Below the pieces are notes generated by a model. It saw nothing but the letters and a program-made list of their open reading frames with translations, made no database searches and was not told the DNA's origin. Below, piece by piece: positions 17,563 through 31,820 of a stretch of DNA of 64,000 bases (position 1 is its first letter; each line of letters opens with the position of its first letter). A program made the position numbers and the translations under genes. The DNA lies in the NCBI RefSeq assembly GCF_023544865.1, contig NZ_JAMJFX010000001.1:186001-250000 (forward strand), in the 5' to 3' direction. This DNA is from Phaeovulum molybdatiresistens (lineage in GTDB: Bacteria > Pseudomonadota > Alphaproteobacteria > Rhodobacterales > Rhodobacteraceae).

Positions 17563-18789
17563 ATGAAACCCGCCTTTGCTGCCGCCCTGCTGGCGCTGAC
17601 AGTCGCCACGCCTGCCGCCGCCGATCTGTCGCTGTCGCAGGCGATCGGTCAGGATGGCATCGCCACAACGCTGGCGCGGCTGGACGCGCTTGACCGCGCG
17701 CCCGGCCCCGAGGAGCATTTTGCCAAGGCGGGCCTGCGGTTTCTGGGCGGCATCGAATCCGCCATGCAGCTTCAATGGCGCACCGGCATGGATCAGGCCG
17801 CGGGCAATGCGGGCGAGACGCTGGGCGTGCCGCTGCTGCGCCTGCCGCTGCCGCCGAACCCCGCGCCCGAGGCGTTTTCGGGCGCGCTGGTGTCGCAGTT
17901 GTTCGCCGATCTGGACGCCGGGATGGATCGCGCGCGCCAGGATCTGGCCGCCCTGCCCGAGGACGCCGAATTCGGGCTGGAGATCGCCTTTGACGACCTG
18001 TGGTTCGACGTGAACGCCAACGGCATTCGGGATCCGGACGAAGATGCCGGCGCGCTGCTGGGGCCTCAGCTGATGGGCTGGCAGTGGCAGAACCGCGACC
18101 CCGCCCAGCCGCTGCCGGTGATCCGCTTCGATACCGCCGATGCGGCCTGGCTGACGGCCTATACGCATCTGCTGTCGGGCCTGTCGAACACGATCCTTGC
18201 CTATGACCCGGCGGCGGCGATCGACCGTGTGCTGGCCGCGCGCAAGGCGATCAAGGTCGCCCCGCCCAATTCCGGCGATCCGTGGGATTTCGATTCCTCG
18301 TTCGGGCAATTCGCCGATGCCTTTGCCATGCTGGAAGGGGCGGTGAATGCCGAACCCGACGTGACCCGCGCGCAGGCCGCCAAGGCGCATTTCCTGGCAA
18401 CCAGCGCCCACAACCGCCGGTTCTGGACGCTGGTCGCGCAGGAAACCGACAATGACCGCGAATGGGTGCCGGGCGAGGGCCAGACCTCGGCCCTTGGCTT
18501 CGATCTGCCACCGGGCACCGGCGATGTCTGGCAGGCCGTGCTGGCCGATGGCGAGGCGCTGCTGACCGGCCGCGTGCTGCTGCCTTACTGGCGGGGGCCC
18601 ACAGGTCAGGGCGTGAACCTTGGCCGCATGTTCGACGAGCCCCGGCCGATCAGCGTGACGGGCTGGGTCCAGGGCTGGGCGGCGGTGCCCTATATTGAAC
18701 AGGGGGCGCGGATCAACGCCGACAGCCTGCGACGGTTTGAAGAGTTGATGCTGGGCAATGCCGCGCTGATGGCGGTCTTTCTGAACTGA
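17563..18789 (+). CDS. Secreted protein of unknown function with a calcium-loop-like motif
   Basis: 408 residues. The signal peptide MKPAFAAALLALTVATPAAA is clear. The remainder is a predicted soluble periplasmic protein. At 149-160, DVNANGIRDPDE resembles the calcium loops of SdrD-B or dockerin-type domains (D-x-N-x-N-G-x-x-D). No catalytic signature is recognised. AAGGAAACC precedes the ATG. It lies between mdh and sucC, five bases before a methyltransferase gene with which it is probably co-transcribed. An unrelated link to the TCA genes is possible; proximity is the only clue. Confidence 0.85.
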   Translation: MKPAFAAALLALTVATPAAADLSLSQAIGQDGIATTLARLDALDRAPGPEEHFAKAGLRFLGGIESAMQLQWRTGMDQAAGNAGETLGVPLLRLPLPPNPAPEAFSGALVSQLFADLDAGMDRARQDLAALPEDAEFGLEIAFDDLWFDVNANGIRDPDEDAGALLGPQLMGWQWQNRDPAQPLPVIRFDTADAAWLTAYTHLLSGLSNTILAYDPAAAIDRVLAARKAIKVAPPNSGDPWDFDSSFGQFADAFAMLEGAVNAEPDVTRAQAAKAHFLATSAHNRRFWTLVAQETDNDREWVPGEGQTSALGFDLPPGTGDVWQAVLADGEALLTGRVLLPYWRGPTGQGVNLGRMFDEPRPISVTGWVQGWAAVPYIEQGARINADSLRRFEELMLGNAALMAVFLN

Positions 18790-18794
18790 GGGCG

Positions 18795-19499
18795 ATGATG
18801 GGCCATCCGACATCCGGCAAGACCACAAGCCCCGCCTCGCCCTATCTGGTGCCCGGCTTCTATGACCGGGCCCTGGCCGCCGGTCGGCACCGCGACATCA
18901 TCGGCGGCCGGTGGGAGGAAACCGGCACGATCCAGATGCAGATGCTGCTGGCCGAGGGGCTGCGCCCCCACCACCGGCTGCTGGACATCGGCTGCGGCCC
19001 GTTGCGCACGGGCTGCCGTGTCGTGCCCTACCTGGACCCGGGGCATTACTGGGGCACCGATCTGTCGGGGGCGCTGATGCGCAAGGGCCACGCCGAGGAA
19101 CTGACCGAGGCCGACCGCGCCCGCCTGCCCCTGTCGCAGCTGGTCGAGGATGGCGATTTCGGCTTTCCCGGCCTGCCCGATGAGTTTGACTATATCCTGT
19201 GTTTCGCAGTCTTCACCCATCTGCCGATGAACCACCTGCGCCGCGCGCTGCTGCGGGTGTCGGCGCGGTTTCCGCGGTTCGAGAAATTCCTGTTCACCGT
19301 TTTTCTGGCCCCCGATGCCGCGGCGGCGCTTGGCCCCGTGCGCCAACCCGACGGGGTCGTGACCCATGACATCCGCCCGCCCTATCACCTGCTGGCCGAG
19401 GATGTGGCCCACTTTGCCGCACAGGCCGGCCTGCGGGTTCAGATCCGCCCCGACCGGTTGCCCCGCGGGCAGGTGCTGTGCGTGGCGACTCGGGCCTGA
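18795..19499 (+). CDS. Class I SAM-dependent methyltransferase of unknown substrate
   Basis: 234 residues. SAM-binding motif I is LLDIGCGPLRTGCRVVPYL (about 62-80). The acidic motif II GHYWGTDLSGALMRKG and the motif-IV region FDYILCFAVFTHLP follow. The final third resembles class I folds acting on small molecules or sugars. The start has two tandem ATGs; the upstream one is used. It is 5 bp after the secreted protein gene, suggesting a two-gene unit. The substrate cannot be inferred. Confidence 0.85.
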   Translation: MMGHPTSGKTTSPASPYLVPGFYDRALAAGRHRDIIGGRWEETGTIQMQMLLAEGLRPHHRLLDIGCGPLRTGCRVVPYLDPGHYWGTDLSGALMRKGHAEELTEADRARLPLSQLVEDGDFGFPGLPDEFDYILCFAVFTHLPMNHLRRALLRVSARFPRFEKFLFTVFLAPDAAAALGPVRQPDGVVTHDIRPPYHLLAEDVAHFAAQAGLRVQIRPDRLPRGQVLCVATRA

Positions 19500-19550
19500 G
19501 GGGCACGCCGCATTGCGGCATTGCAGCATGGCGGTAAACGAACTCCTTCT

Positions 19551-19581
19551 TGTGATCACACTTTTCAGGCCTGTGATCACA
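19551..19581. promoter_or_regulatory. Paired TGTGATCACA operators upstream of sucC
   Basis: Two perfect palindromes TGTGATCACA at 19551-19560 and 19572-19581 have centres 21 bp apart and an 11-bp spacer, the same layout as before sdhC. They lie 108-138 bp before the sucC start and after the methyltransferase stop. A shared FCD-type regulator is inferred, with the GntR gene at 27954 the leading candidate. Confidence 0.75.
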
Positions 19582-19688
19582 AACGTCGATTTTATGCGCG
19601 GGAAGCTGCCTGCGACGCATTTAGCAGTTTGTGGGCGGGGCCGGATGTGTCAAGAACCCCCAAATCTCACCAGCATGGGACAGGTGCC

Positions 19689-20882
19689 ATGAACATCCAT
19701 GAATATCAGGCGAAGCAGCTCCTCAAGAGCTACGGCTGCCCGGTCTCGAACGGCCGTATCGTTCTGAAGGCCGATGAGGCCAAATCCGCCGCCAGCGAAC
19801 TGGACGGCCCGCTTTGGGTCGTGAAGGCCCAGATCCACGCGGGTGGCCGCGGCAAGGGCAAGTTCAAGGAAGCCGAAGCCGGTGAAAAGGGCGGTGTCCG
19901 CCTGGCCAAGTCGGTCGAAGAGGCCGAAACGCTCGCCAAGCAGATGCTGGGCCGCACGCTGGTGACGCATCAGACCGGCCCCGCGGGCAAGCAGGTCAAC
20001 CGCATCTACATCGAAGACGGCAGCGACATTTCGCGTGAGCTGTATCTGGCGCTGCTGGTGGATCGCCAGACCTCGCGCATTTCCTTTGTCGTGTCGACCG
20101 AAGGCGGCATGGACATCGAGGAAGTTGCGGCCAAGACCCCCGAAAAGATCGTCTCGTTCAGCGTCGATCCGGCGACCGGCCTGTCGGATTTCCACGGCCG
20201 CCGCGTGGCCTTTGCGCTGGGCCTTGAAGGCGCCCAGGTCAAGCAGTGCGTGCAGCTGGTGAAAAACCTCTACCGTGCCTTCGTCGAGAAGGACATGGAG
20301 ATGCTGGAAATCAACCCGCTGATCGTCATGACCGACGGCAACCTGAAGGTGCTGGACGCCAAGCTGGGCTTTGACAACAACGCCCTTTATCGCCAGCCCG
20401 ACATCCTCGCGCTGCGCGACGAGACCGAAGAAGACCCGAAAGAACTGGCCGCGTCGAAGTTCGACCTGAACTATATCGCGCTGGACGGTGAAATCGGCTG
20501 CATGGTGAACGGCGCGGGCCTTGCGATGGCCACGATGGACATCATCAAGCTTTACGGCGCGGAACCGGCCAACTTCCTCGACGTGGGCGGCGGCGCGACC
20601 AAGGAAAAGGTCACCGAGGCGTTCAAGATCATCACCTCGGACCCGAATGTCAAAGGCATCCTGGTCAACATCTTCGGCGGCATCATGCGCTGCGACATCA
20701 TCGCCGAGGGCGTCATTGCCGCGGTGAAGGACGTGGGCCTGAAGGTTCCGCTGGTCGTCCGCCTTGAAGGCACCAACGTCGAAAAGGGCAAGGAGATCAT
20801 CCAGAACTCCGGCCTGAACGTCATCGCCGGCGACAACCTTGCCGATGCAGCACAAAAAATCGTCAAAGCGGTGAAGGGGTAA
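19689..20882 (+). CDS. sucC: Succinyl-CoA synthetase, ADP-forming, beta subunit
   Basis: 397 residues. The ATP-grasp fold has nucleotide contacts in [18 protein letters not shown] and the C-terminal CoA/subunit region INIFGG-type stretch ([18 protein letters not shown]). With SucD it makes ATP from succinyl-CoA. The start [12 protein letters not shown] at 19689 is the family N-terminus; longer in-frame extensions would cover the operator pair and are rejected. It is the first gene of sucCDAB. Confidence 0.98.
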   Translation: MNIHEYQAKQLLKSYGCPVSNGRIVLKADEAKSAASELDGPLWVVKAQIHAGGRGKGKFKEAEAGEKGGVRLAKSVEEAETLAKQMLGRTLVTHQTGPAGKQVNRIYIEDGSDISRELYLALLVDRQTSRISFVVSTEGGMDIEEVAAKTPEKIVSFSVDPATGLSDFHGRRVAFALGLEGAQVKQCVQLVKNLYRAFVEKDMEMLEINPLIVMTDGNLKVLDAKLGFDNNALYRQPDILALRDETEEDPKELAASKFDLNYIALDGEIGCMVNGAGLAMATMDIIKLYGAEPANFLDVGGGATKEKVTEAFKIITSDPNVKGILVNIFGGIMRCDIIAEGVIAAVKDVGLKVPLVVRLEGTNVEKGKEIIQNSGLNVIAGDNLADAAQKIVKAVKG

Positions 20883-20886
20883 TCCA

Positions 20887-21771
20887 ATGGCCGTTCTCGT
20901 CAACGAAAACACCAAAGTCATCTGCCAGGGCTTCACCGGCAGCCAAGGCACGTTCCACTCGGAACAGGCGATCGCCTATGGCACCAAGATGGTCGGCGGC
21001 GTGACCCCCGGCAAAGGCGGCACCACGCACCTGAACCTGCCGGTATTCGACAGCGTCCACGCGGCCAAGGAAGTGACCGGCGCGAATGCCTCGGTGATCT
21101 ACGTTCCGCCGCCGTTCGCCGCCGATTCGATCCTTGAGGCGATCGACGCCGAGATGGAGCTGATCGTCTGCATCACCGAAGGCATCCCGGTGCTGGACAT
21201 GATGAAGGTCAAGCGCGCCCTGGTGAACTCCAAGTCGCGGCTGATCGGGCCGAACTGCCCCGGCGTCATCACCCCCGGCGCCTGCAAGATCGGCATCATG
21301 CCGGGCCACATCCACCAGCGCGGCAGCGTCGGTGTCGTGTCCCGTTCGGGCACGCTGACCTATGAAGCCGTGAAGCAGACCTCGGATCTGGGCCTTGGCC
21401 AGTCCTCGGCCGTGGGCATCGGCGGCGACCCGATCAAGGGCACCGAGCACCTTGAAGTGCTGGAAATGTTCCTGGCCGACCCGGAAACCCAGTCGATCAT
21501 CATGATCGGTGAAATCGGCGGTTCCGCCGAAGAGGAAGCCGCGCAGTTCCTGGCCGATGAAAAGAAGCGTGGCCGCTGGAAGCCGACCGCCGGCTTCATC
21601 GCGGGCCGCACCGCCCCCCCCGGCCGCCGCATGGGCCATGCCGGCGCGATCGTGTCGGGCGGCAAGGGCGACGCGGAAAGCAAGATCGAGGCGATGCGCT
21701 CGGCCGGCATCGTCGTCGCCGAAAGCCCGGCGCATCTGGGCGAAGCCGTGATGAAGGCGCTCGGCAAGTAA
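20887..21771 (+). CDS. sucD: Succinyl-CoA synthetase alpha subunit
   Basis: 294 residues. CoA-binding Rossmann region [15 protein letters not shown]. The phosphohistidine is His251 in [15 protein letters not shown]. The C-terminal ligase domain is complete. It lies 4 bp after sucC. The 57-bp spacer to sucA holds the hairpin at 21782-21806. Confidence 0.98.
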   Translation: MAVLVNENTKVICQGFTGSQGTFHSEQAIAYGTKMVGGVTPGKGGTTHLNLPVFDSVHAAKEVTGANASVIYVPPPFAADSILEAIDAEMELIVCITEGIPVLDMMKVKRALVNSKSRLIGPNCPGVITPGACKIGIMPGHIHQRGSVGVVSRSGTLTYEAVKQTSDLGLGQSSAVGIGGDPIKGTEHLEVLEMFLADPETQSIIMIGEIGGSAEEEAAQFLADEKKRGRWKPTAGFIAGRTAPPGRRMGHAGAIVSGGKGDAESKIEAMRSAGIVVAESPAHLGEAVMKALGK

Positions 21772-21781
21772 CATGTCAATG

Positions 21782-21806
21782 CCGCGCCCCAAGGGGGGCG
21801 CGGTTT
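21782..21806 (+). terminator. Intra-operon hairpin between sucD and sucA (weak terminator or processing site)
   Basis: A 9-bp stem CCGCGCCCC / GGGGCGCGG with a 4-nt loop and only TTT after it. It lies in the 57-bp spacer, so readthrough into sucA is expected. Confidence 0.55.
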
Positions 21807-21828
21807 CCCCATTCTGTCAGGTGCAGCC

Positions 21829-24789
<2,961 letters not shown>

Positions 24790-24790
24790 T

Positions 24791-26323
<1,533 letters not shown>

Positions 26324-26329
26324 TCGACC

Positions 26330-26354
26330 GGGGCGGCCCTGCGCCGCCCCTTTT
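26330..26354 (+). terminator. Intrinsic terminator between sucB and lpdA
   Basis: An 8-bp stem GGGGCGGC / GCCGCCCC with a 5-nt loop and TTTTC. It precedes the repeat at 26366, so lpdA is probably only partly served by the suc promoter. Confidence 0.75.
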
Positions 26355-26365
26355 CTTCCCCGCCC

Positions 26366-26416
26366 CTTCTTCTTGGCGGAAATACTCCGGGGGGCACGGG
26401 GGGCAGCGCCCCCCGC
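26366..26416 (+). repeat. Dispersed intergenic element, copy 1 (core then hairpin)
   Basis: The core CTTCTTCTTGGCGGAAATAC is followed by a G run and then the hairpin GGGGGGCAGCGCCCCCC. It starts 43 bp past sucB and ends 23 bp before lpdA. It uses the TTCTTCTTGG core variant. Confidence 0.85.
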
Positions 26417-26438
26417 CAGATCTCAAAGGAACGGACCA

Positions 26439-27827
<1,389 letters not shown>

Positions 27828-27849
27828 CGCGGCGGCCCGGCATTCCCCG

Positions 27850-27876
27850 AAAGGCGGCGCCATGCGCCGCCTTTTT
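27850..27876 (+). terminator. Intrinsic terminator of lpdA
   Basis: An 11-bp stem AAAGGCGGCGC / GCGCCGCCTTT with a 3-nt loop and TTTTT. Confidence 0.95.
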
Positions 27877-27894
27877 CGTTTCACGCCGATCCCC

Positions 27895-27954
27895 TTCGGC
27901 TTTGTCCAAATATCCCGGGGGTCAGGGCCGCAGGCCCAAGGGGGCAGCGCCCCC
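27895..27954 (+). repeat. Dispersed intergenic element, copy 2
   Basis: The core TTCGGCTTTGTCCAAATATC continues into CCGGGGG, with the hairpin GGGGGCAGCGCCCCC at the right end. It abuts the gntR stop codon. Confidence 0.88.
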
Positions 27955-28598
27955 TAGCCCGCCAGATGCCGCAGGCCATGCGTCACATCGGTGCGCACCG
28001 CCAACCGCAACGCCGGCTCATCCCCCGCCCGCAGCGCCGCCAGGATCATGCGGTGATGGCGCGGCGGTTCATTACGCTGCACCCGGCCATACAGCGCGCG
28101 CATGGTGGGGCCCAGCTGCAGCCAGATCGTCTCGATCACGGCCAGCATGGCGGGCGCCTGAGCGCGCAGATAAAGCGTGCGGTGAAATTCCAGGTTCGTG
28201 CGGATATAGGCCACCGCATCCTGTTTCGCCACCGCCTCGGCATTCGAGGTGTTGATCGCGGCAAGCCGGTCGATCAGCGCCAGGTGGGCCCGCGGCAAGG
28301 CCCGCGCCGCCAATTCCGGCTCGATCAGTGCGCGCAGCGCGGCCAGTTCCTCGATCCGGTCGTTCGACAGCTCGGGCGTTGCCACCCGTCCGGATGACGA
28401 CAGCGTCAGCGCCCCCTCGGCCACCAGCCGGCGCAGTGCCTCACGCGCGGGGGTCATCGACACGCCATGCGCCTTGCCCAGGCCCCGCAGCGTCAGCGCC
28501 TGTCCCGGCAACAGCTCGCCATGCATGATCTGCTGGCGCAGGCTGCGGTAAAGCCGGTCATGCGCGGCCGTTTCAATGGGGCGGGCGGAAAGGGTCAT
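27954..28598 (-). CDS. GntR-family FCD regulator, candidate TCA-cycle regulator
   Basis: 214 residues. Winged-helix domain (about 12-75; LPGQALTLRGLGKAHGVSMTP, AREALRRLVAEGALTL), then a helical FCD domain with the usual Asp/His ligand positions (NLEFHRTLYLRA, PPRHHRMILAALRAGDE). It converges on lpdA. A TGTGATCACA palindrome sits 8 bp upstream of its ATG, and the identical element occurs in pairs before sdhC and sucC. This suggests autoregulation and control of both operons. The assignment as their regulator is inference. R. sphaeroides AkgR is a described TCA-cycle regulator, but I cannot tell whether this is its orthologue. Confidence 0.88.
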   Translation of the reverse strand: MTLSARPIETAAHDRLYRSLRQQIMHGELLPGQALTLRGLGKAHGVSMTPAREALRRLVAEGALTLSSSGRVATPELSNDRIEELAALRALIEPELAARALPRAHLALIDRLAAINTSNAEAVAKQDAVAYIRTNLEFHRTLYLRAQAPAMLAVIETIWLQLGPTMRALYGRVQRNEPPRHHRMILAALRAGDEPALRLAVRTDVTHGLRHLAG

Positions 28599-28605
28599 GG
28601 GAAAA

Positions 28606-28615
28606 CGTGATCACA
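28606..28615. promoter_or_regulatory. Single cGTGATCACA operator before the GntR/FCD gene
   Basis: The palindrome centre is 12 bp upstream of the start codon at 28598. Nine of ten positions match TGTGATCACA. It fits negative autoregulation. No second copy 20-21 bp away was seen. Confidence 0.65.
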
Positions 28616-28652
28616 AATTCCACCTGGCGTCAATCGCCCCCGGCGGTCGACC

Positions 28653-29417
28653 TCAATCCCCAAACCGGATCGCATGCAGCGCGCTGCCGTGCCGTTTCAG
28701 CCAGGCCCGTTCGGGCGCAAATCCGGGGCGCAGCCCCTCGACCACGGCCCAGAAGGCGGGTGAATGGTTCATCTGCGCCAGATGCGCCACCTCATGCGCC
28801 GCGACATAGTCCAACACGCCTTCTGGCGCCATCACCAGACGCCAATTATACATCAGGCAGCCATCCGCCGTGCACGACCCCCAGCGCGATCGGGTGTCGC
28901 GCAGCGTCAGCCGCCGGTAGGGCCGCCCCAGCGCCGCGGCATAGCGGTCCGAGGCCGCCTGAAGCCGCTGGCGTGCGGCCAGCTTGAAGAACGCCTCCAG
29001 CCGGGTTGCCACGCGCCCGGCCTCGGGCGGCACCAGGATCTGCGCCCCCTCCAGACGCGGGGCGGGCACGGGGGCCGCCACCACCTGCCGGTCCTGGCCC
29101 AGAAACGGAAGCACAGCGCCGATCTCGGCCCGGCGCGGGGGGGCGGCCTGCGCCACCGTCGCGCGCAGCCAGTCGGCCTTGTCATGGGCAAAGGCAAGCG
29201 CCTCGGATTCGCGCGCCCAGACCGGCAGCGTCAGCGTGACCTTGCCATCCAGCCGCGACACCCGCAGCGCAAAACGCCGCGCCCGGGCCGACCGGCGCAG
29301 GGTCAGCGCAACCTCGGGCGTTCCGGGGATCAGGGCGCGGGTCAGGGCGGGTCTCCTGTAACGGATGGGTGTGGCGGGGCGCGCAGGGACGAAAAGACTT
29401 TGACACCCCGCGGTCAT
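28653..29417 (-). CDS. YgjP-like M48-type zinc metallopeptidase (DUF45)
   Basis: 254 residues if the ATG at 29417 is used. The catalytic site AAHEVAHLAQMNHSP (HExxH) lies in the last quarter; upstream are TRSRWGSCTADGCLMYNWRLVMAP and the C-terminal WLKRHGSALHAIRFGD, typical of YgjP/DUF45. The first 25 residues after the ATG look unlike the family. A CTG 75 bp further in (LTRALIPGTPEVAL) has AGGAG before it, so the true start is uncertain. It diverges from the FYDLN-acid gene. Confidence 0.8.
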   Translation of the reverse strand: MTAGCQSLFVPARPATPIRYRRPALTRALIPGTPEVALTLRRSARARRFALRVSRLDGKVTLTLPVWARESEALAFAHDKADWLRATVAQAAPPRRAEIGAVLPFLGQDRQVVAAPVPAPRLEGAQILVPPEAGRVATRLEAFFKLAARQRLQAASDRYAAALGRPYRRLTLRDTRSRWGSCTADGCLMYNWRLVMAPEGVLDYVAAHEVAHLAQMNHSPAFWAVVEGLRPGFAPERAWLKRHGSALHAIRFGD

Positions 29418-29468
29418 TGTGGCAGTTGGCTTCGACTCTCTGAATAAGAGCGATGCCAGGAGATTTCC

Positions 29469-29795
29469 ATGCCGAAAGAGGAATGGGGCGTCAAGCGCCT
29501 CTGCCCGCATTGCGCGAGCCGGTTCTACGACCTGAAGAACGACCCGATGACCTGCCCGGTCTGCACCAACAGCTTCACGGTGGAAAGCCTGACCGTGGGC
29601 CGCGGGCGCACGGTCGTGGCCGAAAAGACCACGCGTGAGCGTAGCCTTGATGTTGACGATCTGGCGGATGACGAAGATCTCGACGCCGATACCGGCGACG
29701 TCGATCTGGACGATGATCTGCTGGAGGATGACGAGGACGACAACGTCTCGCTGGACGAGATCGCGGACGTCAGCGCCAATGACGAAGAAAGCTGA
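29469..29795 (+). CDS. FYDLN-acid protein (TIGR02300 family)
   Basis: 108 residues. The N-terminal zinc ribbon has CPHC and CPVC pairs around SRFYDLKNDP, the FYDLN signature. The C-terminal half is highly acidic (Asp/Glu runs, about 55-108). The family is confined to alphaproteobacteria and uncharacterised; a role binding ribosomal or nucleic-acid partners has been guessed but is not established. It starts MPKEEWGVKRLCPHC, with AGGAG upstream. Confidence 0.93.
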   Translation: MPKEEWGVKRLCPHCASRFYDLKNDPMTCPVCTNSFTVESLTVGRGRTVVAEKTTRERSLDVDDLADDEDLDADTGDVDLDDDLLEDDEDDNVSLDEIADVSANDEES

Positions 29796-29821
29796 TCCTT
29801 TCCGGATCTTCCAATCGAAAG

Positions 29822-29848
29822 ACGCGGGGGCCTTTCCCCGCGTTTTTT
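29822..29848 (+). terminator. Intrinsic terminator of the FYDLN-acid gene
   Basis: An 8-bp stem ACGCGGGG / CCCCGCGT with a 6-nt loop followed by TTTTTT. Confidence 0.9.
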
Positions 29849-29995
29849 CGTTTTCGACCAGGGTCTGACGGCAGGTTCGGCGGGCGCATCGATTTTTGCG
29901 GCGGAATGTGGAAATTCCTCTTGCGCCCATCTTGGGAACTGCCTATACGACCCCCCACGCGAGTTGCCCAACCGGGCGGCACGCAGACCTCCGGT

Positions 29996-30071
<76 letters not shown>

Positions 30072-30109
30072 ATTCTCCTTATGTCTGAATTAGATACCTG
30101 CCTTCGGGC

Positions 30110-30130
30110 AACGCCCCGTGCGGGTGTTTT
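30110..30130 (+). terminator. Likely terminator of tRNA-Ala
   Basis: A 7-bp stem AACGCCC / GGGTGTT (one G-T pair) with a 5-nt loop followed by TTTT, 39 bp past the tRNA. Confidence 0.65.
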
Positions 30131-30207
30131 CGCATTGGTATGACGCGGCACATTCCCTGTGAAGCTGCTGCGATGTCGGGGTGTGACATCCCAAGGAATT
30201 GGTATTG

Positions 30208-30447
30208 GTGAAGTCCGTTCTGCGCCTGCTGGCCCGCTTGGCCGTGACACTTGCCCTGCTGGCGTTCTGGGCCTGGCAGAGCGAGCCGTTGCTGGATGCC
30301 ATGGCACGCCGGGGTTGGTTCGGGTCCTGCTTTGAAGGGGCCTGCGGTTACGCAGCCGCCTTCCTCTATTGGCCCTTGCTCAGCCTAGGCCTGACAGTGG
30401 TGTCCCTGATGTTGATCCTCTGGCTGAAGCGCCGCGCGTGGCGCTGA
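30208..30447 (+). CDS. Small two-helix membrane protein, unknown
   Basis: About 79 residues from GTG at 30208 (VKSVLRLLARLAVTLALLAF). Two hydrophobic helices (about 5-22 and 52-72) are separated by a Cys-containing loop (GSCFEGACGYAA). AAGGA at 30193-30197 fits a TTG at 30205 or GTG at 30208. The family is not recognised. It could be an inner-membrane accessory protein, but neighbours give no clue. The start is uncertain by three codons. Confidence 0.5.
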   Translation: MKSVLRLLARLAVTLALLAFWAWQSEPLLDAMARRGWFGSCFEGACGYAAAFLYWPLLSLGLTVVSLMLILWLKRRAWR

Positions 30448-30496
30448 CCGGGCGGCGGGTGCGCGTCGGCACGGGCCCGCCGCCCGGCGCCGTCGG

Positions 30497-31273
30497 TCAG
30501 CGTCCCTCGAAGCGGGCGGGGCGCTTTTCCAGGAATGCCAGAACGCCTTCGCGGAAATCGCGGCTTTGGCCCAGCTGGCCCTGCAATTCCGCCTCGCGCG
30601 CCAGTTGCCCGTCCAGATCCTGGGCATAGCTGCCACGCAGCGCCCGTTTGACGGCGCTGTAGGCAAGGGTTGGCCCCGATGCCAGCTGGGCGGCGCGGGC
30701 GCGCCAGTGGGCCGCGAAATCGGCATCTGGCACGGCTTCCCAGATCATCCCCCAGTCTGCGGCCTGCCGCGCACTGATTCTGTCGGCAAACAGCGCCGCC
30801 CCCATCGCGCGGGCAAAGCCGATCTGGCGCGGCAGCCAGTAGGTGCCCCCCGCATCCGGCATCAACCCGATCCGGGTGAACGCCTGCACAAAGGCCGCGC
30901 TTTCAGCCGCGATCACCACATCCGCCGCAAGCGCCAGATTGGCCCCTGCCCCGGCTGCGGCGCCATTGACCGCCGCGATCACCGGCACCGGGCAATCATA
31001 GATCGCGCGCAGCATGGGTTCATATTCGTCGCGCAGGACACGCTCCAGATCCAGCCCGGCGGCATCGGCGCCGTCGCCCAGATCCTGCCCTGAACAGAAT
31101 GCCCGCCCCTCGCCGGTCAGGACAATCGCCCGCGCCTCGGCGGTCGCGCGGTGCAGCGCCGCGGTCAGTTCCGCCCGCATCTGGGTGTTAAGCGCATTCA
31201 TCACCTCGGGGCGGGCCAGCGTCAGCACCGCCAGCCCCTCGGACAGGTCATATCGGATCGTTGTATAGGGCAT
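30497..31273 (-). CDS. Enoyl-CoA hydratase/isomerase, PaaG-like
   Basis: 258 residues of the crotonase fold. Oxyanion-hole segments AFCSGQDL (about 58-65) and NGAAAGAGANLALAAD (about 103-118) are intact. The catalytic Asp140 in GLMPDAGGTYWLPRQIG resembles PaaG (2-(1,2-epoxy-1,2-dihydrophenyl)acetyl-CoA isomerase), where hydratases have glutamates. No other paa genes are in the window, so it could be a different isomerase. AGGAG precedes the start. It follows ccmH without obvious coupling (about 90 bp gap). Confidence 0.85.
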   Translation of the reverse strand: MPYTTIRYDLSEGLAVLTLARPEVMNALNTQMRAELTAALHRATAEARAIVLTGEGRAFCSGQDLGDGADAAGLDLERVLRDEYEPMLRAIYDCPVPVIAAVNGAAAGAGANLALAADVVIAAESAAFVQAFTRIGLMPDAGGTYWLPRQIGFARAMGAALFADRISARQAADWGMIWEAVPDADFAAHWRARAAQLASGPTLAYSAVKRALRGSYAQDLDGQLAREAELQGQLGQSRDFREGVLAFLEKRPARFEGR

Positions 31274-31363
31274 CGCGCCGCTCCTCTGCCATTGTATGGG
31301 GCAGATTAACGCCTGGGCGCAGCGGCGAAAGAGCCAGATTCGCGGGCGCGCCGCGACGTGGCG

Positions 31364-31816
31364 TTATTCCTTCAGCAATTCTTCCAGCCGGGCGCGTTCC
31401 GCCTCGGACAGGGCCGGGCCTGCGGCCTCGTCCCGGCGCCGGTTGCGCAGGAAGACAAAGGCACCGCCCAGCGCCACCACAAGCGCCGCCGGGCCCACCA
31501 GCCACAGCACCAGATTGGCACCGCGGCGGTCGGGTTCGAACAGCACATATTCGCCATAGCGGGTGACGATGTAATCCAGCACCTGGCTGTCGGTATCGCC
31601 CGCCAGCAGCCGTTCGCGCACCGCCACTCGCAAGTCGCGCGACACCTCGGCGTTCGATTCGTCGATATTCTCGCCCTGACAGACCGGGCAGCGCAGAACC
31701 TTGCTGATCTCTCGCGCGCGGGCCTCAAGCGCGGGATCGGACAGGACCTCATCGGGCTGCACAGCGGCCAGCGGGGTGGCCAGTAGGGCCAGGCACAGGG
31801 TCAGGCGTTTCAGCAT
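31364..31816 (-). CDS. ccmH: Cytochrome c maturation protein CcmH
   Basis: 150 residues. A signal anchor, then the thioredoxin-like motif RCPVCQ (Cys43, Cys46) that reduces apocytochrome c, then a membrane helix (about 100-120). It is a short CcmH without a TPR domain (CcmI-like part absent), as in Rhodobacter Ccl2. It is 4 bp after ccmF. Confidence 0.95.
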   Translation of the reverse strand: MLKRLTLCLALLATPLAAVQPDEVLSDPALEARAREISKVLRCPVCQGENIDESNAEVSRDLRVAVRERLLAGDTDSQVLDYIVTRYGEYVLFEPDRRGANLVLWLVGPAALVVALGGAFVFLRNRRRDEAAGPALSEAERARLEELLKE

Positions 31817-31820
31817 CGGA

